Shown here: positions 1 through 9,779 of the stretch, piece after piece
How positions within the stretch are numbered: position 1 is the stretch's first letter
Layout: each line of letters opens with the position of its first letter
DNA from: Streptomyces rubrogriseus
GTDB lineage: Bacteria; Actinomycetota; Actinomycetes; Streptomycetales; Streptomycetaceae
Direction of reading: 5' to 3'
NCBI RefSeq assembly: GCF_027947575.1
Contig: NZ_CP116256.1
Coordinates: 7,502,001 to 7,566,000, forward strand
Length of the DNA stretch: 64,000 nucleotides
The notes under the pieces: model-generated
Seen by the model: only the letters and a program-made list of their open reading frames with translations
Databases searched by the model: none
What the model was told of the DNA's origin: nothing
Position numbers and translations under genes: made by a program

Positions 1-180
1 GGTGCAGCCGGTGCGGGAGCGCAGCTCGGCCGGGCTCAGGGCGGTGAGGTCCGGGTCGGCGGGGACGCGGGCGGCCTTCGGGCCGAAGACCTTCCACAGG
101 CCGTCGACGGAGAAGACCGGGGGCCGCTCGGCCACGGTGTCGGTCGCGGCGGCGGTGGTGTTCTTGCCGGTGCCGCTCAT
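1..180 (-). CDS. Glycine betaine/proline ABC transporter ATP-binding protein, N-terminus only
   Basis: Only the first 60 codons lie in the window; the gene runs off the left edge. The ATG at 180 overlaps the stop of the choline dehydrogenase gene (ATGA), so the two are translationally coupled. The visible peptide has a polar Thr/Ala-rich lead and then FSVDGLWKVFGPKA, which resembles the start of OpuAA/ProV-type ATPases ('...LYKIFGP'). The Walker motifs are outside the window. Such ATPases drive import of betaine or its precursors as osmoprotectants, which fits the two choline-oxidation genes directly upstream. The assignment rests on this short peptide plus context. Confidence 0.6.
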   Translation of the reverse strand, partial: MSGTGKNTTAAATDTVAERPPVFSVDGLWKVFGPKAARVPADPDLTALSPAELRSRTGCT

Positions 181-1709
181 CGGGCGTCACCGCCGATCAG
201 CTCGACGGCGCGCTCGCCGACCATGAGGACGCCGATCATCGGGTTGACGGCGGGCATGGTCGGGAAGACGGAGGCGTCGGCGATGCGGATGCCCTCAAGG
301 CCGCGGATACGCAGCTCCGGGTCGACGACGGCCTGCTCGTCGGTGGCGGCGCCCATGCGGCAGGTGCCCGCCGGGTGGTAGACGGTGTGGGCGACCTTGC
401 GGGCGTACTCGCTCAGCTCCTCGTCGCCGGTGACGTCCGGGCCGGGGCAGACCTCGCGCTTGAGCCAGCCGGCCAGCGGCTGGGACGCGGCGATCTCGCG
501 GGCGATCCTGATGCCGTCGACGAGGGTGCGGCCGTCGTAGTCGTCGCCGTCGGTGAAGTACCGGAAGTCCAGGGCCGGCTTCTCGGACGGGTCGGCGCTG
601 GTGAGGTAGAGGCGGCCGCGGGACTTCGGCTTGGGGATGTTCGGGGTCATGGAGACGCCGAACTCGGGGCGCTGGTAGCCGAGTCGCTCCGGATTGTCCG
701 TGAACGGAATCTGGTAGAAGTGGAACATCAGGTCGGGGCCCGCGTGTTCGGGGTCGCGGCGCACGAACAGACCGGCGTCGGAGTCCATCGCGGAGTTGTC
801 CGGGATGGGCCCGTTGGTCTCCCACACGATCACCGACTCGGGGTGGTCGAGCAGGTTCTCGCCGACGCCGGGCAGGTCGAGCGCCACGGGTATGCCGAGG
901 GCTTCGAGGTCTTCGCGGGGGCCGATGCCGGAGTGCAGCAGCAGGCGCGGGGAGTCGACGGCGCCGGCGCAGAGGACCACCTCGTTCCGCGCCTTGACCA
1001 GGATCTCCTCGCCGTCCTTGGTGCGGACGTGGACGCCCTCGGCGCGGGCGCCGTCGAGTTCGAGCCGGTACGCCCAGGTCTCCAGCATCAGCGTGAGGTT
1101 GGGGCGCTCGTCCATCACGGGGTGCAGGTAGGCCACCGACGCCGAGGAGCGCTTGTTGTTCTCGGGGTGGTAGGCGAGGTCGAAGAAGCCGACGCCCTCG
1201 GTGAACGGCTTCTTGTTGAAGCCCTCGATCCGGGGGACCTGAAGCGTCTGCTGCGCGGAGTCGACGAAGTCGCGGGCGATGGCGTTCCGGTCCTTCTCGT
1301 CGACCGGGACGATGTTGTTCTTCAGCCGGGCGAAGTAGGCCTCCATCTGGACCGCGCCCCAGCCCTTGGCGCCGGCCGCCTCCCACTCGTCCCAGTCGGA
1401 CGGCAGCGGCTTGAAGGCGATGAGGGTGTTGTGCGAGGAGCAGCCGCCGAGGACGCGGGCGCGGCTGTGCCGGATGTGCGAATTGCCGCGCGGCTGCTCG
1501 GTGGTGGGGTAGTCGTAGTCCAGCTCGCCGCCGAGCAGGCCCATCCAGCGGCGCAGGGTCAGCACGTCGTCGCGGCCGACGTCGCTCGGCCCGCCTTCGA
1601 TGACGGCGACGGTGACGTCCGGGTTCTCGGTGAGGCGGGAGGCGATCACGGAGCCTGCCGTACCGCCGCCGATGACGACGTAGTCGTAGACGTGAGTGGT
1701 TTCTGGCAT
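177..1709 (-). CDS. betA: GMC-family choline dehydrogenase-like oxidoreductase
   Basis: 510 aa FAD enzyme of the glucose-methanol-choline family; with the neighbouring aldehyde dehydrogenase it would oxidise choline to betaine aldehyde. The N-terminus carries the ADP-binding motif VIGGGTAGSVIASRL followed by IEGG; GGCSSHNT (about residue 90) is the usual GMC signature region. The C-terminus has HPAGTCRMG and ADASVFPTMPAVNPM, the conserved substrate/FAD-pocket block with the catalytic His. Start ATG 1709 is preceded by GGAG about 9 nt upstream; the longer open frame reaching 3338 is the antisense-like shadow of the dehydrogenase. It follows the aldehyde dehydrogenase by 56 nt and overlaps the ABC ATPase. 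The choline substrate is inferred from context; GMC enzymes are hard to assign by sequence alone. Confidence 0.85.
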   Translation of the reverse strand: MPETTHVYDYVVIGGGTAGSVIASRLTENPDVTVAVIEGGPSDVGRDDVLTLRRWMGLLGGELDYDYPTTEQPRGNSHIRHSRARVLGGCSSHNTLIAFKPLPSDWDEWEAAGAKGWGAVQMEAYFARLKNNIVPVDEKDRNAIARDFVDSAQQTLQVPRIEGFNKKPFTEGVGFFDLAYHPENNKRSSASVAYLHPVMDERPNLTLMLETWAYRLELDGARAEGVHVRTKDGEEILVKARNEVVLCAGAVDSPRLLLHSGIGPREDLEALGIPVALDLPGVGENLLDHPESVIVWETNGPIPDNSAMDSDAGLFVRRDPEHAGPDLMFHFYQIPFTDNPERLGYQRPEFGVSMTPNIPKPKSRGRLYLTSADPSEKPALDFRYFTDGDDYDGRTLVDGIRIAREIAASQPLAGWLKREVCPGPDVTGDEELSEYARKVAHTVYHPAGTCRMGAATDEQAVVDPELRIRGLEGIRIADASVFPTMPAVNPMIGVLMVGERAVELIGGDAR

Positions 1710-1765
1710 GGGGGTACTCCAGTGGGGCGAGCGGATGGTGCGGGGACGTACGGAGACGGGAGTGG

Positions 1766-3295
1766 TCAGCCGGAGAACCAGCGGACGGGCTTCGGCGCCA
1801 GGTTCTGGTAGACGTGCTTGCTCTCGCGGTACTCGGCGAGGCCCGCGGGGCCCAGTTCGCGGCCCACGCCGCTCTTGCCGAAGCCGCCCCACTCCGCCTG
1901 CGGCAGGTAGGGGTGGAAGTCGTTGATCCACACGGTGCCGTGCCGCAGCCGGCCCGCGACCCGGCGGGCCCGTCCCGCGTCGGCGGTCCAGACGGCACCG
2001 GCCAGACCGTACTCGGTGTCGTTGGCGAGGGCTACGGCCTCGTCCTCGGTCCGGAAGGTCTCGACGGTGAGGACCGGTCCGAAGACCTCCTCCCGTACGA
2101 CCCGCATCTCGCGGTGGCAGTGGTCGAGGACGGTCGGCTCGTAGAAGTAGCCGGACTCGGGCCGCTGGGGGGACGGCTCGGGACGGCGGCCGCCGCAGCG
2201 GAGTTCGGCGCCCTCGGCGAGGGCGGAGGCGACGTAGTCCTCGGTCTTGGCGCGCTGCTGCGCGGAGACCATCGGGCCGCACTCGACGCCCTCCTCGGTG
2301 CCGCGGCCGAGGCGGATCTTCGCCGCGCGGCGGGCGAGTTCGGCGACGAAGCGTTCGCGCACCGACTCCTCGACGATGAGGCGGCCGCCGGCGGAGCAGA
2401 CCTGCCCGCTGTGGATGAAGGCGGCGTTGAGGGCCTGGTCGACGGCGGTGTCGAAGCCCTCCTCGGTCTCGCAGGCGTCGGCGAAGACCACGTTGGGGTT
2501 CTTGCCGCCGAGTTCGAGGGCGACCTTCTTGACGGTGACGGCGGCGGCCTGGGCGACCTTGATGCCGCTGGTCAGGCCGCCGGTGAAGGAGACCAGGTCG
2601 ACGTCGGGGTGCTCGGCGAGCCGGGCGCCGACGGTGTGGCCGGGGCCGGTGACGATGTTCGCGACGCCGGTGGGGAGGCCGGCCTCGACGAGCAGGTCGA
2701 TCAGGGCGACCGTGGTGAGCGGGGTGATCTCGCTGGGCTTGATCACGAAGGTGTTGCCTGCGGCGAGCGCCGGGGCGATCTTCCAACTGGCCTGGAGGAG
2801 CGGGTAGTTCCAGGGCGTGATCATGGCGCAGACGCCGACCGGCTCGTGCACGACGACGCTGTGGATGTCGGGCGAGCCCGCGTCGACGACGCGGCCGGGG
2901 GCCTCGCCCGCGACCAGGTCGGCGAAGTAGCGGAAGGCGTCGGCGACGCAGTCGATGTCGACGCGCCCCTCCTCGACGGTCTTGCCCGCGTCGCGGCTCT
3001 CCAGCAGGCCGAGCGTCTCGCGGTCGCGCACGAGGAGGTCGGCGACGCGGCGCAGCAGGGCGGCGCGCTCGGCGACCGGGGTGTGCGGCCAGTCGCCCGC
3101 GTCGAAGGCGCGGCGGGCGGCGGCCACCGCGAGGTCGGTGTCCTTCTCGTCGCCCTCCGCGACCACGGCGAACGCCACGGCGTCCGCGGGGTCGAGGATC
3201 TCGCGCGTGGCGCCGGAGGACGCCGCGAGCCACTCGCCTCCCGCGTGGATGGTCCGGTGCGCCCGCTCCGCCGGAGTGTGCGTGCTGTTCGCCAT
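1766..3295 (-). CDS. betB: Betaine-aldehyde dehydrogenase-like aldehyde dehydrogenase
   Basis: 509 aa NAD(P)-dependent aldehyde dehydrogenase, the usual family length. Visible landmarks are the N-terminal cofactor segment ITPWNYPLLQASWKIAPALA, the catalytic Glu in LELGGKNPNV (about 265), the catalytic Cys in NAAFIHSGQVCSAGGRL (about 300) and the C-terminal EYGLAGAVWT and GGFGKSGVGRELG blocks. It is first in an operon with the choline dehydrogenase and the betaine transporter ATPase, so it most likely makes glycine betaine from betaine aldehyde. ATG 3295 has GGAAGG upstream. Confidence 0.85.
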   Translation of the reverse strand: MANSTHTPAERAHRTIHAGGEWLAASSGATREILDPADAVAFAVVAEGDEKDTDLAVAAARRAFDAGDWPHTPVAERAALLRRVADLLVRDRETLGLLESRDAGKTVEEGRVDIDCVADAFRYFADLVAGEAPGRVVDAGSPDIHSVVVHEPVGVCAMITPWNYPLLQASWKIAPALAAGNTFVIKPSEITPLTTVALIDLLVEAGLPTGVANIVTGPGHTVGARLAEHPDVDLVSFTGGLTSGIKVAQAAAVTVKKVALELGGKNPNVVFADACETEEGFDTAVDQALNAAFIHSGQVCSAGGRLIVEESVRERFVAELARRAAKIRLGRGTEEGVECGPMVSAQQRAKTEDYVASALAEGAELRCGGRRPEPSPQRPESGYFYEPTVLDHCHREMRVVREEVFGPVLTVETFRTEDEAVALANDTEYGLAGAVWTADAGRARRVAGRLRHGTVWINDFHPYLPQAEWGGFGKSGVGRELGPAGLAEYRESKHVYQNLAPKPVRWFSG

Positions 3296-3466
3296 GGTCG
3301 GTGTTGCCTTCCGTTCCCGATCGGTCCCCCTGCGTCACCCGGGTGTCGCTCTCGGGGACCGGGAGCCCCTGCCCCGCGCCCCCGTTTGCATGCCGAATCG
3401 GTGGCCGAAAGTGCGGCGCATCACGAAGGAAAGCGACAAAAGGGCTTTATCGGTGCACGGAAACGG

Positions 3467-3508
3467 GCACGGGCCCCGTCCCGGTCTGAACCGGAACGGG
3501 GCCCGTGC
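3467..3508 (-). terminator. Hairpin terminator downstream of mdh
   Basis: A 19-nt arm (3467-3485) pairs with 3490-3508 with a single mismatch around a CTGA loop. It lies 17 nt past the mdh stop, and no T-tract follows, as is usual in Streptomyces. It also separates mdh from the betaine operon promoter. Confidence 0.75.
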
Positions 3509-3524
3509 GGGCGTCGGGGCGGGC

Positions 3525-4876
<1,352 letters not shown>

Positions 4877-6252
4877 CTACTTCGTGCAGCCCTGCGTCCC
4901 CGCCGCCAGCGTCGCGCAGGCCGTGGCGTCGGCCGCGGACTTCACGGCGACCATCGGGGTGTACGCGACGGTGCTGCCGACGGTGCCGACCGTCGCCCGC
5001 TGCTCGCCCCCGCCACCGGCGCTCACCTGGACCTCGTCGCCCTGTGCGGCCTGGGTGACGCGGGCCCACGCGGCACCGCAGACCTCGCTGTAGCGGACCT
5101 CGACGGCGGCGGTGCCGACCACGGCGGTCGCGCCGGTGGTCACCAGGTCGCCGCCGCAGCCCATGGCTTCCGGGTCCTTGCCGGTGCAGGCGTCGCCGCT
5201 GCACTTCACGCCCGGCGGCAGCTTCGGGTTGCTGCTCACGGTGGGGGACGGGGAGGGCTTGGTGCCCTCGTTCTTCTTGTCGCCGCCGTCCCTCAGGAGG
5301 AAGAAGGCGCCCGCGATCACGACGAGGACACCGACGACGCCCGCGACCACGGTCGTCATCCGCTTGTTGCCGCCGCCACCCGGGGGTGTCCGGCGGGACG
5401 CGCGGGGGCCGCCCTGCGGTGGCTCGCCGTACGCGTCGGAAGGGGACTCGCCGTACGGGCCGGAACGGGGGTCGCCGTACGCGTCGGAACGGGGCTCGCC
5501 GTACGCGCCGGCGGGGCCGGGGCCGTGCGGCTCGGCGGGGCCGGTCGGCCCCACGGGCTCCCCGGTGCCGGTCCGGGCGTCGGAGCGGGCCGCGCGGTCA
5601 CCCGTCGGCGCGGGGCCCCGGTACCCGGCGAGACCCCACGAGTTGCCGTCGGTCGCTCCGCCGGGGGACGGGACGGAGGACGCACCGGACCCGCCGCCGT
5701 CCCGGACCGCGCCGAGGGCCGAGTCGGGGCTGTCGGCGGCCGTCGGCTGGTCGGCACCGTCGGCGGCAGCGTGGGCGACACACCCGCGGGTCCGGCGACC
5801 CCGGACGCCGCCGACGCGCCGCCGCCGTGGCGGCCGGTCCGGCTCCCCTTGCCGTTCCTGCCGCCGTGGCCCGACTTGGCCGCGGAGCCGCCCGACCTGG
5901 CCGCGGGCGTGCCCAGTTCGCCGAGCGCCGCACGGGCCTGGGAGATCCGGATGGCCTCCATGGTCATGTCGTGGCGCATCTCCGAGCGGCTCCAGGCGCG
6001 CTCGGCCAGCTCCCACATGGTGGTCAGGTGGACGGGGTTGGTCCCCGTCACCTCCGCCAGCGCCACGATGGCACCCTTCGGCGCCAGCAGCCGGCCGTTC
6101 AGATAGCGCTCCCAGGACGTCTTGCTGTAGCCCGTGGCGTCGGCCACCGACGCCACGCTCAGCTCGCTGCGGTCCACGAGCCGGCGCAGCTGACTGGTGA
6201 ACTCCCTGATCTGCGGATCGAGTTCCTCCGGCAAGGCCTTCCAACGAGGCAC
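4877..6252 (-). pseudogene. XRE-family HTH / transmembrane / DUF2690 protein, broken by a -1 frameshift
   Basis: The start is GTG 6252 with AGGGGG 5-7 nt upstream. The N-terminal half reads VPRWKALPEELDPQI, then an XRE-type helix-turn-helix (SVASVADATGYSKTSWERYL, about 35-55) and a Gly/Ala/Pro-rich linker to about position 5770. The C-terminal half lies in a different frame: NSWGLAGYRGPAPTG, a basic stop, one membrane helix (TTVVAGVVGVLVVIAGAFFLL) and a Cys-rich external DUF2690 domain (CSGDACTGKDPEAMGC ... YSEVCGAAWARV). Known Streptomyces homologues carry both halves in one chain. The 1376-nt span is one base short of a multiple of three; inserting one base near 5750-5780 restores a protein of about 458 aa. 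Either a real lesion or a sequence error. Function of the family is not established. Confidence 0.7.
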
Positions 6253-6590
6253 TGCTTCCCCCTCTTCCCCCGGTGACGTGCTGGTCGTTTCCCCGCTGGT
6301 CCCCGCGCGCGGCGTCCCCCCGCGCGGCACCCGTTTCTGGCTACCCACAGGGATGCGCCCGGTCAGGATCTCAGTTCCCGGGGTGGGGGCGCACAGGAGC
6401 ACAGAGGCCGCGAACGTGCACCGTCGCACGCCCACCGACCCGGGGTCCAGTGTCCCACCGGGGGTCCCGTGACCGGAACGGAACCCCCGAGAAGGCGGCG
6501 CGTAGCGGAGTAGCGGAACGGTCACTTCCGTGCCACAGCGCCCTGCCAGGCGTTGAACAGGGCGTTCGAAGTGCAGGAAGGTTGTTCCCG
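6253..6590. other. Gene-free upstream region of the HTH/DUF2690 gene
   Basis: About 340 nt with no supported ORF. It should contain the promoter of the leftward HTH gene; no convincing -35/-10 pair or palindrome was found by eye. Confidence 0.45.
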
Positions 6591-6632
6591 GCGGCGGCCC
6601 GTCCTTTCACGGGGGTGAGGACGGGCCGCCGC
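6591..6632 (-). terminator. Hairpin terminator after folD-DUF3017
   Basis: GCGGCGGCCCGTCC (6591-6604) pairs perfectly with 6619-6632, a 14-bp stem and 14-nt loop, ending 13 nt after the DUF3017 stop. Confidence 0.75.
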
Positions 6633-6644
6633 CCCGCGTCGCGG

Positions 6645-7181
6645 TCAGCTGACCGTGAAGTGCAGGGTGTCCTTGAGGAACGGGATCTCCAGCACCGGGT
6701 TCGGCTGGGCCATCAGCGCCAGCAGGGCGATGGAGAGGCCGAGGACGCCGTAGGTCGCGATGTCCGTGAAGCGCGAGCGCACGGCGAGCATGCCGACGCG
6801 GGGCATCGCCCAGCGGAGCGCGGCGCCAAGGAGCAAGGCGGCGCCGACGAGGACCAGCCCCCAGCGGAACACGTCCAGCGCGGTCAGCAGGAGCCCCACG
6901 CCGACCAGCAGTGTCACGGTGAGCACCGGCCACTGGCGGGCGGGCGCCGGGGCGTCGCCGGCCGCGGCCCGGCCGCCGCCCTCGGGCCGGGCGGTGTCAC
7001 GGGTGAAGAGCGGGAACCGGCGCGTGGTGCGCCGTGGCCGCCCCTCGGCGTCGGGCGCGCTGACCGGATCGCGGACGGTGATGCCGTCCGGCTCCCCGGA
7101 GGCCTGTGCCGCCCGCGGGGCCCCGTCCTCCGGGGCCCGCGCGTCGCCCGGACGCTCGGCGTTGGTGTCCTCAGCCGGCAC
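6645..7181 (-). CDS. DUF3017 membrane protein
   Basis: 178 aa. A charged, Pro/Arg-rich cytoplasmic N-terminus (about 1-80) is followed by three hydrophobic segments ([54 protein letters not shown]) and a short tail. Length and layout match the DUF3017 proteins that follow folD in Streptomyces. The GTG start at 7181 lies inside the 3' end of folD (11-nt overlap), so the pair is an operon. Function unknown. Confidence 0.8.
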
Positions 7182-8025
7182 TGCGCTCCGCCGCCTCCAC
7201 CACGTTGACGAGCAGCTGGGCCCGGGTCATCGGGCCGACGCCGCCGGGGTTCGGGGAGATCCAGGCGGCCACCTCGGCCACGCCGGGGTGCACGTCGCCC
7301 ATGATCTTGCCCTCGGCGTTGCGGGAGACGCCGACGTCCAGGACGGCCGCGCCCGGCTTGACGTCCTCGGGCCGGACCAGGTGCGGGGAACCGGCCGCGG
7401 CGATCACGATGTCCGCGCGCTTGAGGTGCGCGGCCAGGTCCCGGGTGCCGGTGTGGCACTGGGTCACCGTGGCGTTCTCGCTGCGCCGGGTGAGCAGCAG
7501 CGGCATCGGGCGGCCGATGGTGACGCCGCGGCCGACGACCACGACCTCGGCGCCCTTGATCTCGACGCCGTAGCGGCGCAGGAGGGTGAGGATGCCGTTG
7601 GGGGTGCAGGGCAGCGGTGCCGGCTCGTTCAGGACGAGGCGGCCCAGGTTCATCGGGTGCAGGCCGTCCGCGTCCTTGTCCGGGTCCATCAGTTCGAGGA
7701 TGCGGTTCTCGTCGATGCCCCTGGGCAGCGGCAGCTGGACGATGTACCCCGTGCAGGCCGGGTCCTCGTTCAGCTCGCGGACGACCGCCTCGATCTCCTC
7801 CTGCGTGGCCGTGGCGGGCAGTTCGCGCTGGATGGACGCGATGCCTACTTGGGCGCAGTCGCGGTGCTTGCCGGCGACGTACTTCTGGCTGCCTGGATCG
7901 TCGCCGACCAGGACGGTGCCGAGGCCGGGCGTGACGCCCCTCTCCTTCAGCGCCGCCACGCGGGCGGTCAGTTCGGACTTGATCGCGGCTGCGGTGGCCT
8001 TGCCATCGAGAATCTGGGCGGTCAT
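7171..8025 (-). CDS. folD: Methylenetetrahydrofolate dehydrogenase / methenyltetrahydrofolate cyclohydrolase
   Basis: 284 aa bifunctional C1-folate enzyme interconverting 5,10-methylene- and 10-formyl-THF with NADP+. Visible: [19 protein letters not shown] (substrate site with the catalytic Lys), [25 protein letters not shown], the Rossmann loop [13 protein letters not shown] and the C-terminal [18 protein letters not shown] 8025 ([12 protein letters not shown]) was chosen because homologues begin here; the upstream in-frame codons are not conserved. Supplies 10-formyl-THF for the purN and purH reactions encoded about 10 kb away. Confidence 0.95.
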
Positions 8026-8141
8026 GCCCCCATCCTCGCGGATGACCGGCCCCCGGTTCCAATCAGGTCGGCATGCGGGCACCGCGCGGGAACCTTCCGG
8101 ACGCCGCGGGACACGTCCCGCCCTATCCGCTCATGATCGAT

Positions 8142-8160
8142 GTTGTTGCACTTGCACAAC
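8142..8160. promoter_or_regulatory. TTGCAC direct repeat inside GTTG/CAAC arms, candidate operator
   Basis: In the divergent folD / 8320 intergenic region, TTGCAC occurs twice back to back (8146-8157) flanked by GTTG and CAAC. The arrangement looks like a binding site but I cannot name the factor. No other feature was seen in 8026-8319 apart from the GGAGGAAG ribosome binding site of the rightward gene. Confidence 0.3.
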
Positions 8161-8319
8161 GCCTTGCGGGCGGGCTGGACAAGTAAGAGTTCGGTCAAGA
8201 ACGATTGGGCAGCACAGTGCCGCGGGGCCGTACCGGGGGGACGAACCGCTCAACAGAATCTCCTCCGAGTCGAGCCGCGCGTCGTCCCCGCACTTGACAG
8301 CGACGGAGGAAGACCCGCC

Positions 8320-8907
8320 ATGAGTTTCGGCGATCCGAACAACCCCTACGGCCCCCCGCAGGGCGGCCAGCAGCCGAACTACGGCTACCCGCAGCAGCCC
8401 CAGGGCCAGCCCGGTTACGGGTACCCGGCGGCGCCTCCGGTGCAGCAGCCGTACGGCGGAGGCTACGGGCCGGGACCGACGGAGATGCCGGGCATCACGC
8501 GCGCGGCGCAGATCATGCTCGCCGTGATCGCCGCCGCCCACCTGATCGTCGCCGCGGTCTACGGCTACAACCTGTCCCAGTGGGACGAGGTGATGCTGGA
8601 GGCCGGCGTCACCGGGGACGCCGAAGCGGAACGTTTCCTCGAGCTGGGCAAGGGCATCGTCGTCTTCTTCCTCGCGCTGGCCGCCGTCTACGCCGTACTC
8701 GGTCTCGTCCTGGTGCTGCAGTACGCCAAGGGCAGCAACGCGGTCCGGGTCTGCTCGATCGTCTACGGTTCCCTCGCGATCGTGACCGGCATCTTCACCC
8801 TGGCCATCTACGGCCTCGGCCTGCTCATCATGATCGTCTCGATCCTGCTGATCGTGTTCGCCGCCAAGCGCGCCAGCGCCGAGTGGTTCAGGCGGCCCCG
8901 CTACTGA
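8320..8907 (+). CDS. Pro/Gly/Tyr-rich N-terminus, four-helix membrane protein
   Basis: 195 aa. The first 50 residues are a disordered tract rich in Q, P, G and Y (NPYGPPQGGQQPNYGYPQQP). Then four hydrophobic segments: AAQIMLAVIAAAHLIVAAVYG, IVVFFLALAAVYAVLGLVLVL, VCSIVYGSLAIVTGIFTLAIY and LGLLIMIVSILLIVFAA. A loop between the first two is acidic and likely external. ATG 8320 has GGAGGAAG 8 nt upstream. This is a common Streptomyces membrane protein type with no assigned role. Confidence 0.8.
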   Translation: MSFGDPNNPYGPPQGGQQPNYGYPQQPQGQPGYGYPAAPPVQQPYGGGYGPGPTEMPGITRAAQIMLAVIAAAHLIVAAVYGYNLSQWDEVMLEAGVTGDAEAERFLELGKGIVVFFLALAAVYAVLGLVLVLQYAKGSNAVRVCSIVYGSLAIVTGIFTLAIYGLGLLIMIVSILLIVFAAKRASAEWFRRPRY

Positions 8908-8940
8908 CGGGCGCGGAGCGCTTTCTCGCCAATCACGTCA

Positions 8941-8980
8941 CAGGGCCGTGTCTCACCCGTACGAGGGGGGCACGGCCCTG
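8941..8980 (+). terminator. Hairpin downstream of the 8320 membrane protein gene
   Basis: CAGGGCCGTG (8941-8950) is the exact reverse complement of 8971-8980, separated by 20 nt, 33 nt after the stop codon and ahead of the FHA gene. Confidence 0.6.
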
Positions 8981-9032
8981 GTGCGTCGCCCTAGTCTGGC
9001 CCGGGTAGCCGTCAGGCACGGGGAGACGCACC

Positions 9033-9779
9033 TTGTACAGCATCATCGTGGTACCTCCGCCGACCACGGAGGTCGAAGACACCGGCACCCAGCACCGGCT
9101 CGCGCCCGGCGAACGGCTCGTCTTCGGGCGGTCCGTGCCCGGGGGCGGGCTGCGGATCGGGCACGACGGGGTGTCCCGCAGAGCGGGTGAGATCGCGGCG
9201 CACGGCACCTTCTGGACCCTGAGCAACCTCTCCGCCCACCAGACCTACGTGGTGGAGAACCCGGAGGGCGCGGGCGAGCACATCAAGGTGGCGCCCGGCC
9301 GCCTGGACGCCCCGGTGCCGTTCGAGTTCTCGCGGATCGTGCTGCCCGCCGCCGGTGACCTGCTGCCGGTCGAGGTGTGGGCGCCGCGCCACGACTACCT
9401 GCGCGGCGAGGACGGCGCCGACGGCGAGCCGACCGCCCCGGCCTTCTCCGTCGACCGCACCAAGCGGTACTTCGCGGTGCTGGCGGCGCTGTGCGAGCCG
9501 CGGCTGCGCGGGGCGCCGCACGCGCCGCTGCCCACCATGGACCAGGTCGTCGAACGGCTCCGCCCGGCCTGGCCGGCCGCCTCCCGTACGTCGGTGCAGT
9601 GGAACATCGACTACCTCGCCGTGAAGCTGCGGCTGAAGCCGGGCCCGGAGACCGCCGAGCCGGGCACCCGGCTGAACGGCAAGAAGGAGTCGCTGGTCTC
9701 GCTGGCGCTCCGCTTCGACCTGGTCCGCGAGGACGACCTGGCGGTCCTCGCGGCACCGTCCGGCCAGGCCCGGCGATGA
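9033..9779 (+). CDS. FHA-like domain protein, partner of the following kinase (copy 1)
   Basis: 248 aa. Residues about 25-115 look like an FHA phosphothreonine-binding fold (LVFGRS ... HDGVSRRAGEIA ... WTLSNLS). Residues about 145-240 are a helical, probably winged-helix-like C-terminal part (KRYFAVLAALCEPRLRG ... WNIDYLAVKLRL ... LVSLALRFDLV). I take TTG 9033 as start because the paralogue at 12602 begins with ATG at the same residue (MYSIIVVPP) and GGGGAG lies upstream. Its stop overlaps the kinase start by 4 nt. FHA-kinase pairs usually bind the kinase's phosphorylated tail or substrates; that is inference here. Confidence 0.75.
   Translation: MYSIIVVPPPTTEVEDTGTQHRLAPGERLVFGRSVPGGGLRIGHDGVSRRAGEIAAHGTFWTLSNLSAHQTYVVENPEGAGEHIKVAPGRLDAPVPFEFSRIVLPAAGDLLPVEVWAPRHDYLRGEDGADGEPTAPAFSVDRTKRYFAVLAALCEPRLRGAPHAPLPTMDQVVERLRPAWPAASRTSVQWNIDYLAVKLRLKPGPETAEPGTRLNGKKESLVSLALRFDLVREDDLAVLAAPSGQARR

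Noticed and set aside
5745..5785. Programmed ribosomal frameshifting in the DUF2690 gene
   Set aside because: No slippery heptamer with a downstream structure was seen, and two more genes share the same kind of single-base loss, so lesion or error is simpler.
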